A stretch of DNA of 64,000 nt from Mesorhizobium_K sp040049215 (GTDB taxonomy: Bacteria; Pseudomonadota; Alphaproteobacteria; Rhizobiales; Rhizobiaceae), in NCBI RefSeq assembly GCF_040049215.1, contig NZ_JBDZDN010000004.1:372001-436000 (forward strand), written 5' to 3'. Both the position numbers and the translations under genes were made by a program. The notes under the pieces were generated by a model. The model ran no database searches and had not been told where the DNA came from. It saw nothing but the letters and a program-made list of their open reading frames with translations. Shown here piece after piece: positions 9,122 to 18,188 of this stretch; position 1 is the first letter of the stretch; each line of letters opens with the position of its first letter.

Positions 9122-10156
9122 ATGCGAGGCATCGCGCGACTGGCGAAGGAGTTGGGCATCTCCACCGGCACGGTCTCGCGGGCGCTCAACGGCAAGCGCG
9201 ACGTGAGTGAAGAGACCAGGCGAAAGGTCTTGGAGGCGGCGGCACGCCTCGGCTACGCACCCAACCAGGCCGCCCGCGCACTGGCGCAGGGCACGACGCG
9301 CTCGATCGGCTTCATGATCGAACTTGATCCTGAAACCGCTGCCAGCAGCGATTACTTTTTCATGGGTGTCTTCGACGGGGTGCAGAGCGTGCTGACCCGA
9401 CACGGTCTGGACCTGTTGGTATTGCCGTGCCCGACAACACAGGATCGCTACCAGTATCTCGAACGCTTCGTGGCGCGGGGTGTGGTTGATGGCATCATTC
9501 TGGCGTCAACCCAGCGCGTCGACCCGCGCGTGGACCTGCTTCAGTCGGTCGGCATCCCCTTCGTGACGCTTGGACGGAGCACTTCTGGGGACGGATACTC
9601 CTGGATTGACCTGGACTTCGAAGGCGTCGTGAACACAGCCATGGACCGCTTCGTGTCGCAGGGGCATAGCCGCATAGCAGTGACGCTGCCGTACGGAGGC
9701 GTGAATTTCGGAGCCGTGTTCGAGCAGGCCTACCGGGCTGCGCTTCGGCGTCATGGGCTGGACTTCGATCCGCACCTCGTTTTCGAGACGCGGCGCAATG
9801 AGCAGGCCGGCTACCGGCTCGTCGACAAAATGATTGCCCTCGACGTGCCGCCGACAGCGATCCTCCTCATCTACGAGGTGGCGGCGATCGGCATCTACCG
9901 CAGGCTGGCGGAACTGGGGCTCGTGCCTGGCCAGGACCTCGCGGTCATAGCGTTCAGGGACGAACCGACCGTTCGGTTCCTCGAACCGTCAGTCACCTGC
10001 TTCAGCGTTTCGCTCCGAGATATCGGCGTCTCAATCGCCGAGGCGATTCTCGCCCAGTTCCCCGCACATGCAGGCGCCTATCCATCCGGCATCGTCCAGA
10101 AACTCTGCCATCTCGAATTGCGCGCAGGTAAAAGCGATGGTCCGGCGAGGCATTGA
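9122..10156 (+). CDS. LacI family transcriptional regulator
   Basis: 344-aa repressor. The first 45 residues are the LacI helix-turn-helix and hinge helix (IARLAKELGISTGTVSRAL, then PNQAARALAQG), followed by a periplasmic-binding-protein-like sensor domain (SIGFMIELDPE, then DGIILAST, and late VIAFRDEPTVRFLEPSVT). I chose the ATG at 9122 because the HTH begins directly after it; the ATG at 9065 would add 19 residues that do not fit the family. It is divergent from the sugar operon, with two matching palindromic operators between, so it very probably represses that operon and senses its substrate or an intermediate. Confidence 0.92.
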   Translation: MRGIARLAKELGISTGTVSRALNGKRDVSEETRRKVLEAAARLGYAPNQAARALAQGTTRSIGFMIELDPETAASSDYFFMGVFDGVQSVLTRHGLDLLVLPCPTTQDRYQYLERFVARGVVDGIILASTQRVDPRVDLLQSVGIPFVTLGRSTSGDGYSWIDLDFEGVVNTAMDRFVSQGHSRIAVTLPYGGVNFGAVFEQAYRAALRRHGLDFDPHLVFETRRNEQAGYRLVDKMIALDVPPTAILLIYEVAAIGIYRRLAELGLVPGQDLAVIAFRDEPTVRFLEPSVTCFSVSLRDIGVSIAEAILAQFPAHAGAYPSGIVQKLCHLELRAGKSDGPARH

Positions 10157-10548
10157 TCGGCGGCCTGCTTGGAGCGCCGCACAAATGGTATCAGCGACGC
10201 GGTTCTCTCAATGGCGCGGATTGCATCGATATCACTTGGGACTTCGCCACCTCATCCGTTGCTAGGTCCGCACAAAATCCTTGGACCCGCCCGGACTTGG
10301 AACGGAAAGGGCGGAGACCGTGAGCGCTGGTGACACGACAATCAATGCGGTGCGGCGAGCGCGCCCGACCATGGTCGATGTGGCTCGCTCGGCAGGGGTG
10401 TCGCAGGCTACCGTCTCACTGATCCTTAATGGATGCCTGTGACGCACCCTCATTACACGGTTTTTGAGCTGCTCCCCGTCTTTGGATCGCCCCGGGCAGG
10501 AACTTCCGGGGTGGGAGGCTCAGGGCGGAACGGCCGCCGAGGAGCCTT
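10157..10548. other. Intergenic region with a LacI fragment
   Basis: 392 bases between the lacI-type gene and the end of the hydrogenase-like operon. The only recognisable content is the truncated LacI N-terminus at 10320-10442. Nothing else coding, and no clear terminator, was seen. Confidence 0.6.
10320..10442 (+). pseudogene. Truncated LacI-family regulator (HTH only)
   Basis: A GTG start with GGCGGAGACC directly before it opens a frame of 40 codons encoding a LacI DNA-binding domain: TMVDVARSAGVSQATVSLIL followed by NG, which is the canonical recognition-helix region. After ILNGCL it runs into TGA, and no hinge or sensor domain follows in any frame. It is the intact 5' end of a second LacI gene cut off at about codon 38, probably by a deletion or insertion whose junction lies near 10435. 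A function as a free HTH peptide is unlikely. Confidence 0.75.
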
Positions 10549-11028
10549 TCATGAGCGATATCGGCGGCTTGTTGCCGATCGCGCTGTGGGGTAGGATTGT
10601 GTGGCCGAGGCGATCCAACCAGGTCCGAGATAGCGGGCAGCCGCGATCAACAAATCTGGCGGTGGGCGAAGCGCCAATATCGCCATCCCGACCGAGGCTA
10701 ACGTAACTTGGGTCAGCAGGCTTTTCGTCGCATGATCCGGTTCAATCGGACGCATAAGGCGGGATGCAAGACGGATGCGCGTAGCGGTGAAATCAATGAA
10801 TCGATCACCGGTCAGCGCTACCCCCAAAGCGATCAAGAGGTAAATCCATCGCAGAAGAGGCAGAAGTGAGTCCATTTTGGATTCGACATCGCCATCGATG
10901 TTCGGAGGTGCCAGAACAATCAGCTCCTGTTGGACCGTCAGAAACACGGCAAATGGCACTGTTCCCGCAGCTATGAATTGAATGAACGCCGCGGCCAGAC
11001 CAGCTTGAAACAGCAGCAACCGCGACAT
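10549..11028 (-). CDS. Hypothetical membrane protein at the end of the hyf-like operon
   Basis: 159 aa, not recognised as a known family. It has about three hydrophobic segments: residues 4-30, roughly 56-75 and 105-122, with a charged loop (DRFIDFTATRIRLASRLMRP) between the second and third. The start follows the hyfI-like stop by 6 bases, with GAGGTGGG immediately before ATG, so it is translated from the same message as the hydrogenase-like complex. The position suggests an accessory or extra membrane subunit of that complex; this is inference from context only. Confidence 0.6.
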   Translation of the reverse strand: MSRLLLFQAGLAAAFIQFIAAGTVPFAVFLTVQQELIVLAPPNIDGDVESKMDSLLPLLRWIYLLIALGVALTGDRFIDFTATRIRLASRLMRPIEPDHATKSLLTQVTLASVGMAILALRPPPDLLIAAARYLGPGWIASATQSYPTARSATSRRYRS

Positions 11029-11034
11029 CCCACC

Positions 11035-11568
11035 TCACAGAGTGCGCTTTGGTACGTTCACCCCGTCAAGCAACGCGAGCAGCCCTCTTAGAATCTCGAT
11101 CGGCGGCGGTGGGCAGCCGGGTATATGCAGATCGACCGGCAGCACCTCCGATACCCCGCCCACGACAGCGTAGCTCCCCGCGAAACACCCTCCATCCTTG
11201 GCGCAGCCGCCGATAGCGACGACCCATTTGGGGTTCGGTGTTGCATCGTAGGTTCGCTTCAAGGCCTCGCGCATGTTTTTGGTGACTGGTCCGGTGACGA
11301 GCAGCACATCGGCATGTCGCGGCGAAGCAACGAAACGGATTCCGAAACGCTCGATGTCGTAGAATGCGTTGTTGAGCGCATGCATTTCAAGTTCGCAGCC
11401 GTTGCAGGAACCCGCGTCGACGGCACGGATCGACAGGCTTCGCCCCAGCCGTTTGCGAGCAGCGCCAACCAGCGCCCGGGCGAGCTCGTCGACCGCCGAG
11501 TCGCTCGCCGATGGCGAACGCTCGGTGAGGGGCGGCTGGATCAGGCCATTGAAGAGGAGCTTGCGCAT
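11035..11568 (-). CDS. hyfI: Hydrogenase-4 component I / NuoB-like iron-sulfur subunit
   Basis: 177-aa small subunit of the hydrogenase-4/complex I superfamily, carrying the [4Fe-4S] cluster next to the large subunit. Four cluster cysteines are present: C55 and C58 in SCNGCELE, C122 in IGGCAKDGG and C152 in HIPGCPPPP. The first pair is CxxC as in group 4 hydrogenases, not the adjacent CC of complex I NuoB. It follows the large-subunit gene by 12 bases. So an electron path to the large subunit remains, although the nickel ligands there are gone. The symbol reflects family membership, not proven hydrogenase activity. Confidence 0.85.
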   Translation of the reverse strand: MRKLLFNGLIQPPLTERSPSASDSAVDELARALVGAARKRLGRSLSIRAVDAGSCNGCELEMHALNNAFYDIERFGIRFVASPRHADVLLVTGPVTKNMREALKRTYDATPNPKWVVAIGGCAKDGGCFAGSYAVVGGVSEVLPVDLHIPGCPPPPIEILRGLLALLDGVNVPKRTL

Positions 11569-11580
11569 GACAGCCTGCCT

Positions 11581-13116
11581 TCAGAGATCGTGACCGGAAT
11601 AGGAGCAGTTGAACGACTTGTTGCAAAGCGGAAAGTCGGCGACGATGTTCCCCTCGATGGCTGCTTCGAGAAGCGGCCATTGGAACCATGACGGATCGCG
11701 CAGATGACAGCGCTCCACCACGTTGCCTTCGGAGATGCGGAGCCAGACGAGAATGTCGCCACGGAAACCCTCGACGAGCGCCATGCCTTCACCTGGCCCA
11801 TTCGCCTCCGCAACATCGACACGGACCGGGCCGTCAGGCAGCCGTTGCAGGATTTGGTCGACCAGGGAAATGCTCTGCTCGACCTCGCGGATACGAATCC
11901 AGACACGGGCATTGACGTCGCCCTCCCGCAGGACAGGCACGTCGAAGGCGAGATCGTCATAAGGCGGATAGCCGGGCGTACGCCGGGCATCGAAATCCTG
12001 GCCGGAAGCCCGGCCGACATATCCTCCCGCTGCATACTGCCGGGCCAGTTCCGTTTCTAGCTTGCCGGTCGCGACTGTCCGGTCTTGCAGCGACGTGGTG
12101 TTGTCGTAAAGTTTGATCAGAGCCGGGAACCGCCGCCTGATCTCGCCGATCAGAGACCGGATCGCGGTCGCCCCCTCATCGTTGAGGTTGCTTGCTATCC
12201 CCCCAGTCACGATACGATCGCGCATCATTCGGTGGCCGAAGGCCGCATCGCTCGCGCGCAACACGCGCTCGCGCAGCACGCCGCAGTGGGCATGCATGAG
12301 TGCGAAGGCGGCGTCGTTGCAGATGGCGCCGATATCTCCCAGATGGTTCGCCAGGCGCTCCAACTCGGCCATTAGCGCTCGCAGCCAGACGGCCCGCCGT
12401 GGAGCCTCGACACCCCGTGCCGCTTCGATCGCACGGGCAAAAGCCAGAGAATACGCCACGGTGCTGTCGCCGGACGTTCTGCCTGCAAGTTCGGCGGCAC
12501 GATCAATATGCGAACCCGCCATCAGGCCTTCTATGCCTTTGTGCACATAGCCAAGACGCTCTTCCAGTCGAACGATCGTTTCGCCGCTTGCGGTAAATCG
12601 AAAATGGCCTGGCTCGATGATGCCTGCATGCACCGGTCCAACCGGAATCTGGTGCAGGCTCTCACCCTCGGCGGGCAGGAAGTTGTAGGGATGTGCCGAC
12701 ACAGGCGCTGGAATGGCCTGTCCCAACGGATGGCTGATGCCCCATTGGCCGTGATCGAGCCACGGGCGGGGATCCGGCAGCCCCTGCGGCAAGAACCCGA
12801 ACAGGTCGGCGGCCGCACGCTCAAGGCGCAATGCCGGCGGATGCAACTTGCCGACCGAGGGATAGCGACCATCAGGGCATTCCAGACTGATGACGCCGAT
12901 GTCTCGAACCTCGTCGACAAGCGCCATGTGGACGGTACCCGGCTCACCCCAGAGGCCGAGCAGGTTCCAGCGGCCTCCTGCGAGTTGTTCGACTGCGACG
13001 TTCCAGCCTTTCGGAGTCACCACGGCGCGCGCCCACGGAGCGTGATGTTCAATGCGTTGACCAGCAAGGATGATATCGGCCAGCGCGGGTAAGCTTTTCC
13101 TGGTCGCCCGCTTCAT
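11581..13116 (-). CDS. Hydrogenase-4 large-subunit-like protein (HyfG family) lacking Ni ligands
   Basis: 511 aa, a fusion of a NuoC-like N-terminal part (about 1-170) and a NuoD/HyfG-like part, as in HycE and HyfG. In true [NiFe] hydrogenases the first nickel motif is RxCGxC; here residues 213-218 read RTSGDS. The C-terminal DPCxxC motif is also absent: the tail ends NKSFNCSYSGHDL. It therefore cannot hold a normal NiFe centre and resembles the energy-converting hydrogenase-related (Ehr) proteins. I took the ATG at 13116, which overlaps the upstream stop by 4 bases (ATGA); an ATG at 13146 would lie inside the previous gene. The reaction is unknown; quinone or proton-pump coupling is plausible. 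Confidence 0.85.
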   Translation of the reverse strand: MKRATRKSLPALADIILAGQRIEHHAPWARAVVTPKGWNVAVEQLAGGRWNLLGLWGEPGTVHMALVDEVRDIGVISLECPDGRYPSVGKLHPPALRLERAAADLFGFLPQGLPDPRPWLDHGQWGISHPLGQAIPAPVSAHPYNFLPAEGESLHQIPVGPVHAGIIEPGHFRFTASGETIVRLEERLGYVHKGIEGLMAGSHIDRAAELAGRTSGDSTVAYSLAFARAIEAARGVEAPRRAVWLRALMAELERLANHLGDIGAICNDAAFALMHAHCGVLRERVLRASDAAFGHRMMRDRIVTGGIASNLNDEGATAIRSLIGEIRRRFPALIKLYDNTTSLQDRTVATGKLETELARQYAAGGYVGRASGQDFDARRTPGYPPYDDLAFDVPVLREGDVNARVWIRIREVEQSISLVDQILQRLPDGPVRVDVAEANGPGEGMALVEGFRGDILVWLRISEGNVVERCHLRDPSWFQWPLLEAAIEGNIVADFPLCNKSFNCSYSGHDL

Positions 13117-14564
13117 CCCAGAATCCTCGCGACATGCTGGAACCACGTGACGAGAGGCGGCGGCAGATAGATGCCGGCAGCAAATACCAGCGCCAGGTGG
13201 GAATACATCGGCACGTAGGATGCCTCTGCCGGTGCGGTGCTGCCGCGCGGCTCACCGAAGGCGACACCGGTCAACCGGAGCAGCAGAGCGCCAAAGGCAA
13301 GCAGAAGCCCGAATACCAGCGGTATCGCCAGCAGCGGCTGTCTGGCAAATGTCGAACTTACGACGAGGAATTCGCTCATGAAGATGCCCAGCGGCGGAAG
13401 GCCGGCGATGGCGACGACGCCCATGACCAGCGCCCAGCCCAGTCCGGGATGGGTTTCCGTCAGCCCGCTAATGTCGGCGATCTTTTGTGTGCCCTTAACC
13501 TGCGAAATGTGGCCGACTGCAAAGAAGATTGCCGACTTGGTCAGGCTGTGCATCACCATGTGCAGCAGGCCGGCAAAGTTGGCGAGTGGGCCGCCCATGC
13601 CGAAAGCAAATACTATGATGCCCATGTGCTCGATCGAGGAATATGCGAACAGGCGTTTGATGTCGCGGCGGCGGTAGAGCATGAAGGCCGCGAAGATGAG
13701 GGACGTGAGCCCCATTGTGATCATCAACGGTCCAGGCGCAATCGCGTCCGGACTGGCGGCCAGCAACAGCTTGAAGCGCAGCACGGCATAGAGCGCGACG
13801 TTGAGGAGCAATCCCGACAACACCGCGGAGATCGGTGTCGGGCCTTCGGCATGGGCGTCAGGCAGCCAGGCATGCAGAGGGGCAAGGCCAACCTTCGTCC
13901 CATAGCCAAGCAGCAGAAAGACGAAGGCGACGTTAAGCAAGGCCGGGTCGAAGCGCGCTGCATGCACTATGAGCACTGTCCAGACCATAGCATTCGTGCC
14001 CTCGCCGACGACCGGCTGTGCGGCCATGTAGACGAGGATGGTGCCAAAGAGCGCAAGCGCGATGCCGACGCTGCCCAGAATGAAATACTTCCAGGCCGCC
14101 TCCAGCGCTTCATGCGTGCGGTAGAGACCGACCATGAGCACGGTCGTCAGCGTTGCAAGCTCCACCGCCACCCACATCAAACCGATATTGTTCGACACGA
14201 ACGCGAGGTTCATGCCGAACATCATGATCTGAAACATTGCGTGGTAGAATCGCAAATTCGACACGGTCAGGCGGCCGGTCTCCAGTTCGTGAGCGATGTA
14301 GGAGGCGCTGAAGACGCTGGTCGTAAAGCCGACGAACGTGTTGAGAACGATGAAAACGATATTGAGATCGTCGACGAGCAGGTACTGTCCCGGCTGGGGC
14401 CGATCCGTGACGAGCAGCGAAAGAGCTGCGAGCAGGGTGAGGAAGCTTGCGGCGACGTTCAGGCGCGCCGTGACCCGGTAGTTCGGGAACGCTGCCAGCA
14501 GTGCGGCCGCACCGACGGGTATCAGTAAAATGGCCGCCACTGCATCGAAGGAGAACGCGGTCAT
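13113..14564 (-). CDS. hyfF: Hydrogenase-4 subunit F-like antiporter/proton channel subunit
   Basis: 483-aa integral membrane protein of the Mrp/NuoL/M/N family with about 13-14 helices. The proton-translocation segment is clear: VAVELATLTTVLMVGLY with its glutamate, then GLAPLHAWLPDAHAEGPTPI, the family signature, and the IEHMGIIVFAFGMGG helix. HyfF forms part of the ion-pumping arm beside HyfB. It overlaps the hyfE-like gene by 4 bases upstream and the large-subunit gene by 4 bases downstream. The missing NiFe site in the large subunit does not affect these pump residues. Confidence 0.88.
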   Translation of the reverse strand: MTAFSFDAVAAILLIPVGAAALLAAFPNYRVTARLNVAASFLTLLAALSLLVTDRPQPGQYLLVDDLNIVFIVLNTFVGFTTSVFSASYIAHELETGRLTVSNLRFYHAMFQIMMFGMNLAFVSNNIGLMWVAVELATLTTVLMVGLYRTHEALEAAWKYFILGSVGIALALFGTILVYMAAQPVVGEGTNAMVWTVLIVHAARFDPALLNVAFVFLLLGYGTKVGLAPLHAWLPDAHAEGPTPISAVLSGLLLNVALYAVLRFKLLLAASPDAIAPGPLMITMGLTSLIFAAFMLYRRRDIKRLFAYSSIEHMGIIVFAFGMGGPLANFAGLLHMVMHSLTKSAIFFAVGHISQVKGTQKIADISGLTETHPGLGWALVMGVVAIAGLPPLGIFMSEFLVVSSTFARQPLLAIPLVFGLLLAFGALLLRLTGVAFGEPRGSTAPAEASYVPMYSHLALVFAAGIYLPPPLVTWFQHVARILG

Positions 14565-15223
14565 CGGCGTTCTCCCCTGTAGTCGTCGAGTGCGCCGATA
14601 TCCACCGAGTCGAACCGTTCGCGAATCCGGAACAGGAAAACGCCGATGACGATGAACGCAATGAGGATCGAGAAGGCGACGCTGATCTCGACGACCAGCG
14701 GCATGCCCTTGGCGCCTGTGGCGGCAAGGACCAGACCGTTCTCGAGCGACATGAACCCGACAACCTGGCTGACGGCATTTCGGCGGGTCACCATCACCAG
14801 GAGGCCAAGCAATATTATGGATAGCGCGAAGGCCAGATCCTCGCGCGCCAGCGGATCGGCTTCCGGAGTGACTCGCAGCATCAGGACCATGGACAAGGTG
14901 ACCAGACCTATTCCTGCGAGCATGGTCGGACCGATGCCAACGGCGGTCTCGATGTCACGATGGATGCCGAGGCGCTGAATGATGCGGTGAAGCCCGACGG
15001 GAATGACGATCGCCTTGAAAACGAGGGCGATCGCCGCTGTGACGTAGAGATGATGGGCGTCCTGAATGTAGGCCTGCCAGGCCACGGACAAAGCGAGGAC
15101 GACGGCATGCAGCGCGAAGACGTTGATCAGCGCAAAGAGGCGATCCTGATAGAGCATCATGAAGCTGACCAGCACCAGACCGCCGGCCAGCAGGTGAGCG
15201 ATGTCGAAGGTGAGGCCGTGCAT
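14561..15223 (-). CDS. hyfE: Hydrogenase-4 component E-like membrane protein
   Basis: 220-aa membrane protein with about six or seven helices. The C-terminal half is NuoK/MrpC-like (LALSIILLGLLVMVTRRNAV, then SQVVGFMSLENGLVLAA with the conserved glutamate of the FMSLENG motif), which is the mark of HyfE. The N-terminal half has extra helices found in hydrogenase-4 and not in complex I. Its start shares one base with the stop of the hyfC-like gene, so it is tightly coupled in the operon. Confidence 0.87.
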   Translation of the reverse strand: MHGLTFDIAHLLAGGLVLVSFMMLYQDRLFALINVFALHAVVLALSVAWQAYIQDAHHLYVTAAIALVFKAIVIPVGLHRIIQRLGIHRDIETAVGIGPTMLAGIGLVTLSMVLMLRVTPEADPLAREDLAFALSIILLGLLVMVTRRNAVSQVVGFMSLENGLVLAATGAKGMPLVVEISVAFSILIAFIVIGVFLFRIRERFDSVDIGALDDYRGERR

Positions 15224-16179
15224 CAGAGGCTCCGCGAGACAAACAGCAGGAGCGTGCCGAGCAGGGCCAGCATGAGCGCCGCACCCAGGAAATTCGGAAC
15301 CCGGAAAACACGCATTTTGGCGATGGCGGTCTCGAAAAGGGCGAGGAGAACGCCACAGACGGCAAGCTTGCCCATGTAGACGATGACGCCCAGGACATAG
15401 GACCCCGCGCTGGCGCTGGCGGTCACCAGTCCCCAGGGTACGAAGACGCAGGAGATCAGCGACACATAGAGCAGAAGTTTCAGGAAGGCGGCGAACTCGA
15501 TCATCGCCAGGTGGCGACCGGAATATTCCAGGATCATCGCCTCGTGAACCATGGTGAGTTCCAGATGCGTTGCCGGGTTGTCGACCGGTATGCGGGCGTT
15601 TTCGGCGATCGCCACCATGACGAGGGCGATGAGTGACATCCCGAGCGATACCCGCAGCCCGACGTCGGGCGATCCCATAACGGCGGCGACCGTCGAGAGC
15701 TGGGTCGCTCCGGCGATGAGCGCCAGACTGAAGACGATCAACAACATGGCCGGCTCAGCCAGCGAAGCGATCATGACCTCGCGGCTGGAGCCGATGCCGC
15801 CAAAGCTCGTGCCGACATCCATGCCTGCCAGCGCCAGGAAAAACCGTGTGCTTCCAAGCAGCGCGACAATGGCTATGAGGTCCGCGGTCCAGCTGAATTT
15901 GAGGCCGGTTGCGAAAGTCGGGATTAGCGCAGCAGCAACCCAGGTGGCGGCAAAGACCAGGTAGGGCGTGGCTCGGAACAGCCAGGACGCGTTGTCGGCT
16001 AGGACAACCTCCTTGCGCATGAGCCGCAGAAGATCGCGATAGGGCTGGATGAGCGAAGGTCCCTGGCGCCGCAGCAGTCTCGCCTTCACCTTGCGCACGA
16101 AGCCGGTCAGAAGCGGCGCAAGCAACAGCACCAGCATCATCTGCGCGCCCTGGATCGCCAGTTCAAGAATCAGGGCCAT
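15223..16179 (-). CDS. hyfC: Hydrogenase-4 component C / NuoH-like membrane anchor subunit
   Basis: 318-aa membrane protein, homologous to NuoH and HyfC/HycD, that anchors the soluble arm. About eight helices; the conserved cytoplasmic loops are visible: KARLLRRQGPSLIQPYRDLL (GPS...PYRDL motif), ENARIPVDNPATHLELTMVH and EAMILEYSGRHLA, which face the quinone/large-subunit interface in complex I. It overlaps the hyfB-like gene by 10 bases. Length is normal for the family. Confidence 0.9.
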   Translation of the reverse strand: MALILELAIQGAQMMLVLLLAPLLTGFVRKVKARLLRRQGPSLIQPYRDLLRLMRKEVVLADNASWLFRATPYLVFAATWVAAALIPTFATGLKFSWTADLIAIVALLGSTRFFLALAGMDVGTSFGGIGSSREVMIASLAEPAMLLIVFSLALIAGATQLSTVAAVMGSPDVGLRVSLGMSLIALVMVAIAENARIPVDNPATHLELTMVHEAMILEYSGRHLAMIEFAAFLKLLLYVSLISCVFVPWGLVTASASAGSYVLGVIVYMGKLAVCGVLLALFETAIAKMRVFRVPNFLGAALMLALLGTLLLFVSRSL

Positions 16180-18188
16180 AGCGCGAGGACCAGAAGCAAG
16201 GTGACGAGGTAGAGAAAGACGAGGGTCAGATAGCGACGGATCGTCAGGAACTGCAGATGGTTGAGTCTCTCTGCAGCAAAACCGATTGCGCCGGCGATCG
16301 GCCGATAAAACGTCTCCCAGATCGGATCGTGCATTTCGACATCAAGGCGGGCCGGGCCGGTCGCGCCCGGTGGCGGCATCTCCACCTTTTCCGTGGCGCG
16401 GAATGCGAATGTGCCGAAGACGCGGCGAATCGGCTGTGCGAAGCTGACGGCCGAATATTGCGCGGCTGGACTTATGTCGGGGAAGCCGCAACCCCAGGCA
16501 GGGCCTCGGCGGAGCGCGCGCGAGGCGAAGCGGTGGATAACGTACGCGGCGAGCGACGCGGAAACCGCAATGAACAGGAACACCAGAAGACCATTGTAGG
16601 AACTCCGGCTCTCGGCGATCGGCACGATCGACAGCCAGGGCTGCGCCATCTGCACAGGCATGCGGTTGCCGACAAGCGAAAGCGTCACCGACGAAAGGTT
16701 GTCTATGACAAGACCCGGCAGGATGCCGGCGAGCAGGCAAAGTGCTGCAAGAGCGAACATCGCCGCCAGGGAATAGCGGTCTACCTCGTGCGCGTGTTCC
16801 ACCGCTGCGGTCCGTGGCCGGCCGAGAAACGTGATCCCGAACGCTTTCACGAAGCAGGCGGCCGCAAGTGCCGCCGAGAGCGCCAGCAGGCCGCCGACAG
16901 CGGGCACCATGACCTTCAGCCCCCATTGAGGCAGATCCGGGCTCTGCAGTATAGCCTGAAAGGCCAGCCATTCGGAGACGAACCCGTTGAAGGGGGGAAG
17001 CGCGGAGATCGAGACGCAGCCGACAAGAAAGACAAAACTGGTCAACGGCATGCGATGGATGAGACCGCCCAGCTTCTCCATGTCCCGCTCGCCCGTCGCC
17101 GTCAGCACGGCGCCCGCGCCAAAGAACAGCAGGCTTTTGAAAAAGGAATGGTTGAGAATGTGGAAGAGGGCGGCGGTGAGCGCCAACGCCGAAGCGAGAG
17201 GCATCGCATTCGCCTCAAAGGCCAGCGCGAGACCGAGGCTTACGAAAATGAAGCCGATGTTTTCGATCGTGCTGTAGGCAAGGAGACGCTTCAGATCCTT
17301 TTCCATCAATGCGTAGAGGATTCCGAGAACCGCTGTCAGGCCGCCGAGGAAAAGCACGACAACGCTCGACCACCATGTCGGCTCGCCGAGCAGGTCGAAA
17401 ATGACGCGCATGAAGCCATAGGCGGCGACTTTGGTCATGACGCCGCTCATCAGGGCAGAGACATGGCTCGGCGCCGCCGGATGAGCGAGCGGCAGCCAGA
17501 CGTGAAGGGGAACAAGGCCGGCCTTGGAGCCGGCGCCTAGCAGCATGAGGATCAGCACAGCGGCGGCAACGAACTGGTTTGGCTCGGCGGCACGCATTGC
17601 GTCGAATGTGTAGTTTCCACCTGGTCCGGACAGCAGACCGAATGCGAGCAGCAGAGCGAGCGTGCCGAAGCTCGCCATGACGAGATAGATGTAGCCCGCC
17701 CTTGCATTGTCCTTTTCGCGATGGTGAGCCATGACGAGCGCCCAGGAGGCAAGCGACATAAACTCCCAGGAAAGCAGGAACGTGAAAGCGTCGTCCGCCA
17801 GCACGACAAGATTCATGCCGGCGAGGAAGGCTGGGAAGAAGGGTAGAACCCGATGCGGCGCCGGTTCGTGGCGACCATAACCGAGACCGTAGAGACTGGC
17901 CGCGGCGCCTCCGAGGTTGACGACGACGAGAAAAAACGTCGAGAGCGGATCCAGGCGAAAATGAGCACCGATCCACGGTAGCCCGAGCGGCAGCGTGACA
18001 ACCGATGCGCCGGCAGGGTCGCTCGTCAGGTGGCTTGCGACAATCGCGAACACGACGGCTGAAACGCCAAGTGTCGAACCGTAGATCAACCGCGTTGCCG
18101 CACCATTTCGAGCCACGACAACAGCCAGTGCCGCGGTTCCCAGGAGCGCGGCGACACCCCCCAAAAGGAGCGCGGCAGCTGAAATCAC
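16170..18188 (-). CDS. hyfB: Hydrogenase-4 component B-like antiporter subunit
   Basis: 672-aa NuoL-like membrane protein with about 15-16 helices plus a C-terminal extension, normal for HyfB. Signature stretches are SWEFMSLASWALVMAHHREK, the KAGLVPLHVWLPLAHPAAPS motif with the pump lysine, and the TIENIGFIFVSLGLALAFE helix. It is the first structural gene, and its start overlaps the stop of the small XRE-type regulator by 4 bases. With HyfC, E and F it makes up the whole membrane arm of a group-4-hydrogenase-type complex, while a NuoI/HyfH-type ferredoxin subunit is not encoded here. Confidence 0.9.
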   Translation of the reverse strand: MISAAALLLGGVAALLGTAALAVVVARNGAATRLIYGSTLGVSAVVFAIVASHLTSDPAGASVVTLPLGLPWIGAHFRLDPLSTFFLVVVNLGGAAASLYGLGYGRHEPAPHRVLPFFPAFLAGMNLVVLADDAFTFLLSWEFMSLASWALVMAHHREKDNARAGYIYLVMASFGTLALLLAFGLLSGPGGNYTFDAMRAAEPNQFVAAAVLILMLLGAGSKAGLVPLHVWLPLAHPAAPSHVSALMSGVMTKVAAYGFMRVIFDLLGEPTWWSSVVVLFLGGLTAVLGILYALMEKDLKRLLAYSTIENIGFIFVSLGLALAFEANAMPLASALALTAALFHILNHSFFKSLLFFGAGAVLTATGERDMEKLGGLIHRMPLTSFVFLVGCVSISALPPFNGFVSEWLAFQAILQSPDLPQWGLKVMVPAVGGLLALSAALAAACFVKAFGITFLGRPRTAAVEHAHEVDRYSLAAMFALAALCLLAGILPGLVIDNLSSVTLSLVGNRMPVQMAQPWLSIVPIAESRSSYNGLLVFLFIAVSASLAAYVIHRFASRALRRGPAWGCGFPDISPAAQYSAVSFAQPIRRVFGTFAFRATEKVEMPPPGATGPARLDVEMHDPIWETFYRPIAGAIGFAAERLNHLQFLTIRRYLTLVFLYLVTLLLVLALWP

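Noticed and set aside
11581..13116. A functional [NiFe] hydrogenase
   Set aside because: Both nickel-ligand motifs are absent in the large subunit (RTSGDS at 213-218; no C-terminal DPCxxC), and no maturation genes are nearby.
13134..14528. 464-codon plus-strand frame opposite hyfF
   Set aside because: Antisense of a clear membrane protein gene; the composition (many Arg, Gln, Glu, His) is the usual complement of hydrophobic codons.
16257..17540. 427-codon plus-strand frame opposite hyfB
   Set aside because: Same reason: charged shadow of transmembrane coding sequence on the other strand.
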